Shown here in pieces: positions 8,711 to 16,642 of a stretch of 64,000 nucleotides of DNA. Origin of the DNA: Paucihalobacter ruber. GTDB taxonomy: Bacteria > Bacteroidota > Bacteroidia > Flavobacteriales > Flavobacteriaceae. The translations under genes and the position numbers were made by a program. Below the pieces are notes generated by a model. That model was not told the origin of the DNA and made no database searches. It worked only from the letters and a program-made list of their open reading frames with translations. The DNA lies in the NCBI RefSeq assembly GCF_006494535.1, contig NZ_VHIQ01000001.1, positions 436,736-500,735 on the forward strand. The letters run 5' to 3'. Positions within the stretch are counted from its first letter, which is position 1; each line of letters opens with the position of its first letter.

Positions 8711-9814
8711 ATGAATAACAACACCTTATCATTTTCAAGAGCAGACTCTGCTCAATTTTTCAAGACCCTTAACAAACGTGTTAACAACTACTTTAGAGAG
8801 AATAACTTAAAGCGTACCGGAAACTGGCAACTTTGGGTGAAAACCATCGTTATGTTCAGTTTATTTTTAGCACCCTATTTTTTAATACTCACCATTGATA
8901 TGCCTGGTTGGGCGCAACTACTCCTTACCATTTTAATGGGTATAGGGATGGCCGGCGTTGGTATGAACGTTATGCACGACGGCAACCATGGTTCATTTTC
9001 AAATAAAGAATGGGTTAACCGATTAATGGGTAGCAGTATTTACATTTTAGCCGGAAATGTTTACAACTGGCAAGTTCAACATAATGTGTTGCACCACACC
9101 TATACCAATATTCACGGGCATGACGAAGATCTCGATGCAGGACGCATTTTAAGATTCTCAAAGCACGCCGAGTGGAAATGGTACCACAGATTTCAACATT
9201 ACTATTCTGTTTTACTATACGGTTTATTAACCATTAACTGGGCTATTACAACCGATTGGCAACAAATGACACGTTACATGAAGCGCAAATTATCTTACGG
9301 TAAAATGCCCGATCCGGTTGCTAACTGGAGTAAATTGGTGATTTCAAAGATTATTTACGTTAGTGTTTGGATTGTTCTACCATTACTTATTTTAGACCTT
9401 GCCTGGTGGAAAATCTTGTTAGGCTTTTTTATCATGCATTATACGGCCGGATTAATTCTAAGTATTGTTTTCCAGTTGGCACATGTGATGGATGAAGCCG
9501 AAATGCCTGTACCGGAAGAAGATGGTACTATGAAAAACACTTGGGCCATTCATCAATTAATGACCACGGTAAATTTTTCAACTAAAAACAAAATTGTAAA
9601 CTGGTTTACCGGTGGACTGAACCATCAAGTTGAACATCATATTTTCCCGAACATTAGTCACGTTCATTATACCAAAATCTCAAAAATCGTTAAAGAAACG
9701 GCCAAAGAGTTTAACTTACCTTACAAAGAGTACAAAACAACCCGTAAGGCTATTTGGGCGCATTTTAAATTTTTGAGAGAGATGGGAATGAAACCGTCAT
9801 TACAACAGGCATAA
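8711..9814 (+). CDS. Membrane fatty acid desaturase (acyl-CoA/acyl-lipid type)
   Basis: A 367-aa integral membrane di-iron desaturase. The three histidine boxes are all present: HDGNH at 89-93, HNVLHH at 124-129 and HQVEHH at 305-310. The HxVEHH form of the last box is typical of front-end and linoleoyl-type desaturases as well as many bacteroidete enzymes. Hydrophobic segments at about 50-95 and 215-260 place it in the inner membrane. It introduces a double bond into fatty acyl chains and probably tunes membrane fluidity; regiospecificity cannot be read from sequence. It is 16 nt upstream of the aminotransferase gene and may be co-transcribed with it. Confidence 0.88.
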   Translation: MNNNTLSFSRADSAQFFKTLNKRVNNYFRENNLKRTGNWQLWVKTIVMFSLFLAPYFLILTIDMPGWAQLLLTILMGIGMAGVGMNVMHDGNHGSFSNKEWVNRLMGSSIYILAGNVYNWQVQHNVLHHTYTNIHGHDEDLDAGRILRFSKHAEWKWYHRFQHYYSVLLYGLLTINWAITTDWQQMTRYMKRKLSYGKMPDPVANWSKLVISKIIYVSVWIVLPLLILDLAWWKILLGFFIMHYTAGLILSIVFQLAHVMDEAEMPVPEEDGTMKNTWAIHQLMTTVNFSTKNKIVNWFTGGLNHQVEHHIFPNISHVHYTKISKIVKETAKEFNLPYKEYKTTRKAIWAHFKFLREMGMKPSLQQA

Positions 9815-9830
9815 TTTTATTCTAAAATCC

Positions 9831-11015
9831 ATGAATCAATTATCAGACAGAATCAATAATCTGTCAACTTCGGCAACATTGGCAATGGCTGCCAAGGCCA
9901 GAGAACTGCGTCAACAAGGTAAAGATATTATAGGTTTAAGTTTGGGTGAACCCGACTTTAATACGCCCGATTTTGTTAAAGATGCAGCTATTCAAGCCAT
10001 TCATGACAATTATAACGCCTACTCTCCGGTAGATGGTTATCAAGAATTGAAAGAAGCCATCATTCACAAATTTAAACGCGACAATAATTTAGATTACAAA
10101 TTGTCGCAAATAGTGGTTTCAACAGGTGCCAAACAATCTTTGGCGAACGTAGCGCAAGTGATGCTCAACCCCGGCGATGAAGTTATTTTACCTTGTCCTT
10201 ACTGGGTGAGCTATGCCGATATGGTACAACTGGCCGATGGCGTTCCCGTAGAAGTGCAAACCTCTATCGATAACGACTTTAAAATGACTCCAGCCGAACT
10301 TGAAGCTGCCATAACGCCTAAAACAAAGATGTTGTGGTATAGCTCACCGTGCAACCCCAGTGGCTCTGTTTACAGTAAAGAAGAGTTAAGAGGTCTGGCC
10401 GATGTGCTTCAAAAATATCCGAACATTATTGTTGTTTCTGATGAAATATACGAACATATCAATTTTGTTGGTGATCACGCAAGCATGGCTCAATTTCCAG
10501 ACATGTACAGCCGTACCGTAACTGTTAACGGCGTGTCTAAAGCTTTTGCCATGACCGGTTGGCGAATTGGTTATATCGGCGCACCCGAATGGATTGCGAA
10601 AGCCTGTAACAAAATGCAAGGGCAAGTCACCAGCGGCGCTAATTGTATAGCTCAAAGAGCAGTTATTACAGCCTTAAACGAACCGCCATCGCGAATTCAA
10701 TACATGGTAGATGAGTTTAAAAACAGAAGAAAACTGATACTTGACTTAATCAACGATATCCCCGGCTTTAAATCAAATGAACCCGAAGGAGCCTTTTATG
10801 TGTTTCCTGACATTTCTTACTACTTTGGTAAAACTTTAAAAGGGAAACTTATTGAAAACGCCAGCGACTTTGCACTGTTTTTACTAGAAGAGGCCTTGGT
10901 AGCAACCGTTACCGGTGAAGCCTTTGGAAATAAAAACTGCATTAGAATATCTTATGCCGCATCTCAGGAAGAGATTGCAGAAGCTATGAAACGTATCAAG
11001 GCTGCTGTTAGCTAA
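9831..11015 (+). CDS. aspC: PLP-dependent class I aminotransferase (aspartate aminotransferase type)
   Basis: A 394-aa fold-type I aminotransferase of subgroup I-gamma. Visible motifs are LGEPDFNTPDFV, the nucleotide-like loop VSTGAKQSLANV, NPSGSVYSKEEL, VSDEIYEHINF and the PLP-binding lysine in VSKAFAMTGWRIGY (Lys237), with the C-terminal arginine in NCIRISYAAS. It transfers an amino group between aspartate, or related amino acids, and 2-oxoglutarate. The exact donor is uncertain because aspartate, tyrosine and prephenate enzymes of this clade look alike. It follows the desaturase by 16 nt; its 3' end overlaps a convergent small ORF by 8 nt. Confidence 0.85.
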   Translation: MNQLSDRINNLSTSATLAMAAKARELRQQGKDIIGLSLGEPDFNTPDFVKDAAIQAIHDNYNAYSPVDGYQELKEAIIHKFKRDNNLDYKLSQIVVSTGAKQSLANVAQVMLNPGDEVILPCPYWVSYADMVQLADGVPVEVQTSIDNDFKMTPAELEAAITPKTKMLWYSSPCNPSGSVYSKEELRGLADVLQKYPNIIVVSDEIYEHINFVGDHASMAQFPDMYSRTVTVNGVSKAFAMTGWRIGYIGAPEWIAKACNKMQGQVTSGANCIAQRAVITALNEPPSRIQYMVDEFKNRRKLILDLINDIPGFKSNEPEGAFYVFPDISYYFGKTLKGKLIENASDFALFLLEEALVATVTGEAFGNKNCIRISYAASQEEIAEAMKRIKAAVS

Positions 11016-11301
11016 GTAAGAGATAAAAAAACATAACAAGTACCACCGAATACAACACAGTTGCAACATTTGTTTGCAACTGTTTTCTTTTATGTTCAAT
11101 TTGAAGTTGCACTAATGGGTTTTGAATTTCATTAGGTGTGTCTGACACAAAATTTGTTTGGTTTTTGGTTTTATTCAAGGCAGAACTGATGGCCCCACTA
11201 AACCTTTTTCTTTTATTTAAAAGATTTGAATTATTATTCACCGAAGTTGCCACATGTTGTACAGCTGCAAAACTCATTTTAAAATCATTTAACTTTATCA
11301 T
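11008..11301 (-). CDS. Small hypothetical protein with C-terminal membrane anchor
   Basis: A 97-aa protein that I do not recognise. The N-terminal three quarters is polar and basic (NLLNKRKRFSGAISSALNKTK), a linker follows (NPLVQLQIEHKRKQLQTN), and the end is one hydrophobic helix (VATVLYSVVLVMFFYLLL), giving a tail-anchored topology with the bulk probably cytoplasmic. An internal ATG at 11277 gives an 89-aa version starting MSFAAVQHVAT and may be the real start. It overlaps the 3' end of the aminotransferase gene by 8 nt. The clear domain-plus-helix organisation argues for a real gene; coding bias was not measured. Confidence 0.5.
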   Translation of the reverse strand: MIKLNDFKMSFAAVQHVATSVNNNSNLLNKRKRFSGAISSALNKTKNQTNFVSDTPNEIQNPLVQLQIEHKRKQLQTNVATVLYSVVLVMFFYLLLS

Positions 11302-11354
11302 TAGAAGACAAAGACTTTAAAATGTTACAGTTTGACAGAAAATAATGTTGCGAC

Positions 11355-12848
11355 TTACTGCCTTCTCCAGAAATACGGCGTAAGAATAATTAGTACTGTA
11401 AACAGTTCCAGTCTTCCGACCAGCATTAAAAAAGCCGACCAAATTTTTGCTAAATCTGGCAGAGCCGCATAATTGTTAACCGGACCAAAATTACCCAAAG
11501 CGGGACCAACATTACCTAAACTTGAGGCCGATAAACCAATGGCCGATTCAAAATCGATGTTGAAAAATGAAAACACCAAAGCTCCGGTAATAAATAATAG
11601 CATATAAAGAATAAAAAAGCCCAGAATATTAAAAACAATATCGCCTGAGATTGACTTATTATTGTATCTCAAAGGCAATACCGCACTTGGATGTAAAGCA
11701 CGTTTGAATTCTAAAAACCCATTCTTAATAAGTACCAAATGTCTGATAACCTTTACACCACCCGATGTGCTTCCTGCAGAGCCACCTAAAAACATCAGCC
11801 CAAAGAAAAACACCGTTAAAAATGGCGTCCACATGGTATAATCTGCGCTTACAAAACCGGTTGTGGTAACAATGGCCAAAACCTGAAACAGACCATGTCT
11901 AAATGCACTTTCTGCTTCACCCAACACCATTGGGTGATTAATCGATGATTTTGAAACATCAGCATAAAAGTAAATTACCAGTGATGCTATAATTGTAAAA
12001 ACAGCTATAAATTTAAAGTAGAGTCTAAACTCTTCATCTTTGATAATTTTTTGAACCTTCCCTTTAAAAGCAAAGTAACTCAACACAAAATTGGTGCCTG
12101 CTAAAAACATAAACACCATAATGATATATTGTATCAGCGGTGCGTGGTTCCAATGCGCCAGACTGTCGTTTTTCGTTGAAAATCCACCTGTTGAAAGTGT
12201 AGACAAGGCGTGATTAATAGCGTCAAAAAACGACATGCCTGCCAATTTCAACAAAAGTGTTTCTATAGCTGTATAAGCGAAGTAAATTAACCACAAACGT
12301 TTGGCTGTATCAGTAATTCTGGGGTGTAATTTATCGTTATTAGGTCCGGGTGCCTCGGCTGCAAATAACTGCATCCCGCCAATACCTAACAGTGGTAATA
12401 TGGCAACAGCCATTACAATAATTCCCATACCGCCAATCCAATGGGTAAGGCTGCGCCAGAACAATACACTTTCAGGCAAACTTTCAATATCATTTAATAT
12501 GGATGCTCCTGTGGTAGTGTACCCCGAAATTGCCTCAAAAAAAGCATCGGTAAAACTGCCCATAGAATTGGTAAGTAAATAGGGTAAAGTTCCCGAAAAA
12601 CCCATAATAAGCCAGCCAAAGCAAACCACCAGATACCCTTCTCTTTTATTGAGTTCTTTACGGTGATCTCTGGTTCTAACCATCGTCATGATACCGATTA
12701 ATGTCACCGTAAATCCTGCTAAAAACATCTCAAATGCCACACCGTCATCATATACCAAACTCACTATGGTAGACAGCATCATAAATGCGCCATTAAAAAC
12801 CAAAAGCAACCCAAAAAAATGGAATATGATTTTATAATTAATGCGCAT
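11355..12848 (-). CDS. trkH: Trk-type potassium uptake membrane subunit TrkH
   Basis: A 497-aa polytopic protein of the TrkH/KtrB superfamily. It carries the four selectivity-filter repeats of the family, visible as SGYTTTGASIL, ALSTLSTGGFSTK, VTTTGFVSADY and SSLGNVGPALG, plus the gating-loop signature GGSAGSTSGGVKVIRH. It forms the potassium channel of the Trk uptake system in the inner membrane and is gated by the nucleotide-binding TrkA ring. Its start lies 8 nt after the stop of trkA, so the pair is translated from one message. Confidence 0.95.
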   Translation of the reverse strand: MRINYKIIFHFFGLLLVFNGAFMMLSTIVSLVYDDGVAFEMFLAGFTVTLIGIMTMVRTRDHRKELNKREGYLVVCFGWLIMGFSGTLPYLLTNSMGSFTDAFFEAISGYTTTGASILNDIESLPESVLFWRSLTHWIGGMGIIVMAVAILPLLGIGGMQLFAAEAPGPNNDKLHPRITDTAKRLWLIYFAYTAIETLLLKLAGMSFFDAINHALSTLSTGGFSTKNDSLAHWNHAPLIQYIIMVFMFLAGTNFVLSYFAFKGKVQKIIKDEEFRLYFKFIAVFTIIASLVIYFYADVSKSSINHPMVLGEAESAFRHGLFQVLAIVTTTGFVSADYTMWTPFLTVFFFGLMFLGGSAGSTSGGVKVIRHLVLIKNGFLEFKRALHPSAVLPLRYNNKSISGDIVFNILGFFILYMLLFITGALVFSFFNIDFESAIGLSASSLGNVGPALGNFGPVNNYAALPDLAKIWSAFLMLVGRLELFTVLIILTPYFWRRQ

Positions 12849-12856
12849 GGTTAATC

Positions 12857-14206
12857 TTAATTAAAATAGCCTTCTACTTTGGCCAAAGATTGTGGCAGTG
12901 AGCAAACCACCACCCGGTCTTCAGGAATAATTCTAAAAGTCACGTCGGGAATGATGCCTTCACCATTTCTAATAATACCACCTATAATGGCCGATTTAGG
13001 AAAATCTAAATCTTTAATCTGTTTGTTACAAATTTTCGAGCTAGGCTTCACTACAAATTCCAGTAACTCCGCATTCATATTGGCCAGTTTGGTCATGGCA
13101 ATGACCTCGCCTTTTCTAATGTATCTAAAAATATTATTGGCAGCTAATAGTTTTTTATTGATTAATGTATCTATTCCAATAGATTGAGATAATTGGTAGT
13201 AGTCCATATTTTCAACCAAAGCTATGGTTTTTCGCACACCCTTTGATTTGGCCAGCAGGCAAGACATGATATTGGTTTCGGAGTTTCCGGTAACCGCAAT
13301 AAAGGCATCGGTATCTGCTATATTTTCTTCTTCAAGAATTTCAACATTTCTACCATCGGCGCATAAAATAAGCACTTTCGGCAGTAAATCGGCCAAATCT
13401 GTGGCACATGCTCTATTGCTTTCGAGAAGTTTCACTCTGAATTTACCTTCAGAAAGGTCTCGCGCCGTTTTGATTCCAATTTTACTACCACCCAAAATCA
13501 TGACATCCTTTATTTCAGATTTTCCTCTGCCCGAAAGTTCAAACAACTCCTGATCGCCACCTTTAGACGTAATAAAAACAACTTTATCACCTTCCTTAAA
13601 AACAGTATCACCGCGCGGAATAATGGTATACTGCGTTCCAAAACGCTGAATGGCAATGGGTACAAAATGTAAATCATCGTACATGGCCGCAGCTTCTTTA
13701 ACAGTTTTATCTACAAAGGTAGCAGTTCTTGAAAGTCTTAATCCCAACATGGTTAAAGCACCTTCATCAAACTCGTAGGTATCATTAAAACCGTATTGGT
13801 TAAGCAATAATTCTATTTCGCCTGCGGCAAGCGACTCTGGTGAAATTAACTCGTCTATCCCAAACTTGGTGAAATCAACTTCGGTTTGCTGATCTATAAA
13901 CTCGGTGTTGGAAATCCTGGCAATCGTACGTGCAGCACCTAACTGCTTGGCTAATGCGCAAGCTGTAATATTGGTGGTTTCTGAAGAAGTTACGGCAATA
14001 AACAGTTTTGACGCTTCTACTCTGGCATCTTTTAAGATTTGAAGCGACGTGGCGTCACCTCGCATGGTTTTAATATCTAAATGTTCTGCCGCGTAGGTTA
14101 AACATTCCTTGTTAGAATCTATAAGTGTGATTTCTTGAGACTCGTAAGAGAGTAATTTAGCCAAGTGAAACCCTACTTCTCCGGCTCCGGCGATGATTAT
14201 TTTCAT
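12857..14206 (-). CDS. trkA: Trk system potassium transporter regulatory subunit TrkA
   Basis: A 449-aa cytoplasmic protein with two tandem RCK units. The first Rossmann domain opens with IIIAGAGEVGFHLAKLL and the second, near residue 231, with VMILGGSKIGIKTARDL; each is followed by a TrkA_C domain (TFVDKTVKEAA and SSKICNKQIKDLDFP). NAD(H) and ATP/ADP binding to these domains gates TrkH. Length and tandem layout match the enterobacterial TrkA type. It is first in the trkA-trkH operon and divergent from ubiE across a 129-nt gap. Confidence 0.95.
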   Translation of the reverse strand: MKIIIAGAGEVGFHLAKLLSYESQEITLIDSNKECLTYAAEHLDIKTMRGDATSLQILKDARVEASKLFIAVTSSETTNITACALAKQLGAARTIARISNTEFIDQQTEVDFTKFGIDELISPESLAAGEIELLLNQYGFNDTYEFDEGALTMLGLRLSRTATFVDKTVKEAAAMYDDLHFVPIAIQRFGTQYTIIPRGDTVFKEGDKVVFITSKGGDQELFELSGRGKSEIKDVMILGGSKIGIKTARDLSEGKFRVKLLESNRACATDLADLLPKVLILCADGRNVEILEEENIADTDAFIAVTGNSETNIMSCLLAKSKGVRKTIALVENMDYYQLSQSIGIDTLINKKLLAANNIFRYIRKGEVIAMTKLANMNAELLEFVVKPSSKICNKQIKDLDFPKSAIIGGIIRNGEGIIPDVTFRIIPEDRVVVCSLPQSLAKVEGYFN

Positions 14207-14314
14207 CTAAAAATATTAGTAAAACAAATGCAAATATACCATCTATTTCAATATGAGATTATAAATTGACCTTAAATAACGCCAAGAACCACTTTAAAGG
14301 CAGTTATTGATTAT

Positions 14315-14322
14315 TATATTTG
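14315..14322 (+). promoter_or_regulatory. Putative -7 box of ubiE-porT
   Basis: TATATTTG matches the TAnnTTTG consensus, only 13 nt before the ubiE ATG. If used, the transcript would have a very short leader. No -33 TTG at correct spacing. Confidence 0.4.
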
Positions 14323-14335
14323 CAAAAAAATTGCA

Positions 14336-15067
14336 ATGGCCAATAATGTAAATCCATATAAAGACAGCGACCTTAATAAAAAAGCTCAGGTAGCACAAAT
14401 GTTTGATAATATCTCGGGAGAATACGACGGTCTCAACCGTGTGATTAGCTTTGGCACCGATATCAAATGGCGAAACGAAGTGGTGGATTTGGTGGCCGCT
14501 ACCAATCCTCAAAATATTCTGGATATCGCTACCGGCACCGGCGATTTGGCCATAAGCCTCACAGCATCGGCAGCTACCGAAATTATCGGACTTGACATTA
14601 GCGAAGGTATGCTGGAGGTTGGTAGAAAGAAAATTTTAAAAAAACAATTAGATGGTATTATCAGTATGGTGGTTGGAGATTCTGAAGATTTGCCATTTAA
14701 AAACAGCAGCTTCGATGCCATTACAGTAGCTTTTGGAATTAGAAATTTTGAAAATCTTGAGAAAGGTCTGTCAGAAATTTTTAGAGTTTTAAAACCCGGT
14801 GGTATTTTTGTAATACTGGAGACATCTGTGCCAACAAAATTCCCATTTAAACAGGGTTATAAATTTTATTCAAAAATTATCCTGCCAAATATTGGTAAAC
14901 TGTTTTCAAAAGATAAATTTGCTTATAAATATTTAAGCGAATCGGCGTCAGTTTTTCCCTTTGGTGAAGCCTTAAACAATATTTTGAGAAATGTTGGGTT
15001 TATAGAAGTTGAAAACAGACCAAAAACATTTGGTGTTGCTACCATCTATACAGCATCAAAAAAATAA
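14336..15067 (+). CDS. ubiE: Demethylmenaquinone methyltransferase UbiE/MenG
   Basis: A 243-aa SAM-dependent methyltransferase. The family signature is clear: [20 protein letters not shown], the SAM loop [15 protein letters not shown] (residues 61-75), the acidic end of strand 2 in [17 protein letters not shown], and [15 protein letters not shown]. It methylates demethylmenaquinone to menaquinone, the last step of menaquinone synthesis; Bacteroidota use menaquinone only, so MenG is the better functional name. The gene is followed after 15-30 nt by porT, an arrangement I know from other flavobacteria. Confidence 0.95.
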   Translation: MANNVNPYKDSDLNKKAQVAQMFDNISGEYDGLNRVISFGTDIKWRNEVVDLVAATNPQNILDIATGTGDLAISLTASAATEIIGLDISEGMLEVGRKKILKKQLDGIISMVVGDSEDLPFKNSSFDAITVAFGIRNFENLEKGLSEIFRVLKPGGIFVILETSVPTKFPFKQGYKFYSKIILPNIGKLFSKDKFAYKYLSESASVFPFGEALNNILRNVGFIEVENRPKTFGVATIYTASKK

Positions 15068-15097
15068 CGTTGATTCGCAATTATGCCGCCTAAACAT

Positions 15098-15811
15098 ATG
15101 AAATATATTCTTTACATTGTTTGTTTTTTAGCCTTGGGTCACTCGGCCAATGCCCAGCTTTTTAGCAAAGAACGCATCAAAAATCAGGAAAATTTTGACA
15201 AACAAATACTTACATGGGGGTTTTATCTGGGTTTTAACAGTTTTGATTACAAATTTGAATACGAACAGGATTTACCCGATATTTTAGTTGAAAGAACCGG
15301 TGGTTTTAATGTAGGATTGATTTCAGATTTACGCATTAACGACTATATTAATCTTCGTTTCGAGCCGGGGTTGATCATCACACAGCGAAATTTGCAATAT
15401 GATCCCGTCTACTTCCAGGGTCTTGATTTTAATGATAACGACTTACTTCGAGAGGTTAAATCAACTTATATTTATTTTCCCTTACTGGTAAAATTCTCAA
15501 CCAAACGCATTAATAATTTCAAACCGTTTGTTACAGCCGGACTGGCAACAGCACTCAATCTTTCCAGTAACGAAAAAAACCCTGAAGATAACAGCGCTAA
15601 CGAATTTAGAACTACCCAAAACAACTATTTCTACGAATTGAGTTTTGGAATCGATTTTTACCTCTACTGGTTTAAATTTACACCTTCTATTAAAGGGATT
15701 TTCGCAATTAACGACGAATTAATCAGAGATGCAGATCCTAACAGCCCTTGGACTGGCAACATTCAAACCATGCAAACCCGTGGTGTTTTTATTAACTTTA
15801 CCTTTCAATAA
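15098..15811 (+). CDS. porT: PorT/SprT family type IX secretion outer-membrane protein
   Basis: A 237-aa (242 from the earlier ATG at 15083) outer-membrane beta-barrel protein. I prefer the ATG at 15098 because it begins a clean signal peptide, MKYILYIVCFLALGHSANA, cut before Gln. Alternating strands end in aromatic residues, and the protein finishes in Phe (GVFINFTFQ), as usual for barrels. PorT/SprT was among the first proteins shown to be required for gingipain secretion and gliding, and its place directly after ubiE supports this over a generic outer-membrane protein of the same Pfam family. Its 3' end overlaps the convergent rRNA methyltransferase gene by 7 nt. Confidence 0.8.
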   Translation: MKYILYIVCFLALGHSANAQLFSKERIKNQENFDKQILTWGFYLGFNSFDYKFEYEQDLPDILVERTGGFNVGLISDLRINDYINLRFEPGLIITQRNLQYDPVYFQGLDFNDNDLLREVKSTYIYFPLLVKFSTKRINNFKPFVTAGLATALNLSSNEKNPEDNSANEFRTTQNNYFYELSFGIDFYLYWFKFTPSIKGIFAINDELIRDADPNSPWTGNIQTMQTRGVFINFTFQ

Positions 15812-16530
15812 ACAGAACGCCTGAATTCGTTTAAAATAATGGCCGTTGCGGTGGCAACGTTTAAACTTTCAACCGGCTTATCAGACCCGAACTGCGGAAT
15901 GCAGACTTTTTCTTGTACAAGTTGCTCTATATGTTCAGAAATTCCCTGACCTTCGTTGCCCATAATAACTAAAGCGTTTTCTGGTAATGTTTGCTTGTAA
16001 ATTACTTCGCCATCCATAAAAGCACCAAACACTTTCCCATTGTATTGTTTAATAAATTCAGCTAAATCAAGGTAATGAACCTGTACCCTAGTCAACGAGC
16101 CCATACTGGCCTGAACTACTTTTTCGTTATAACAATCTACTGTATTTTCAGAACAAATTAAATGCGCTACTCCAAACCAATCACATAACCTAATAATTGT
16201 TCCCAAATTACCCGGATCGCTCACATCATCTAATGCCAAAAGAAGTCCGTTTTCTTTAAATTTTTCAGGTAAAGGAATTTCAACCAAGGCCAGCACTACA
16301 TTTGGCGTTTTTAAAAAACTAATTTGAGACATTTGCTTTGTTGAAATCAAAAACCCTCCCAATTTGTCGGCAATATTGGCATCTACTGTATAAATTTCTT
16401 TAATAAGGTAATTGGAATGTGAAAATTCCTCAATGCTTTTTAGACCTTCAACAACAAATAATCTATGGCTTTGCCTCGATTTTTTTTGTTTTAGAGATCT
16501 AATTAATTTTATTTGATTATGAGATAACAT
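15805..16530 (-). CDS. TrmH/SpoU family RNA 2'-O-methyltransferase
   Basis: A 241-aa SPOUT-class enzyme. An N-terminal substrate-binding domain (KQKKSRQSHRLFVVEGLKSI) precedes the three SpoU motifs: LALDDVSDPGNLGTIIRLCD, then VIMGNEGQGIS, then ESLNVATATAIILNEFRR. The enzyme forms a trefoil knot and methylates the 2'-OH of an RNA ribose. The layout resembles 23S rRNA methyltransferases of the RlmB/TsnR/AviRb group, but the target nucleotide cannot be assigned. It diverges from tamL, and flavobacterial genomes often keep these two genes back to back. Confidence 0.88.
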   Translation of the reverse strand: MLSHNQIKLIRSLKQKKSRQSHRLFVVEGLKSIEEFSHSNYLIKEIYTVDANIADKLGGFLISTKQMSQISFLKTPNVVLALVEIPLPEKFKENGLLLALDDVSDPGNLGTIIRLCDWFGVAHLICSENTVDCYNEKVVQASMGSLTRVQVHYLDLAEFIKQYNGKVFGAFMDGEVIYKQTLPENALVIMGNEGQGISEHIEQLVQEKVCIPQFGSDKPVESLNVATATAIILNEFRRSVY

Positions 16531-16642
16531 TAAAATGTAGTTACTTTTGTTTTAATCGAATTGTTCAATTTACAAATTAAGTGTTTTTTGGACTAATTAT
16601 TGTTTGAACATAAATCTATTAAATTACAAAACCATCATTTGC

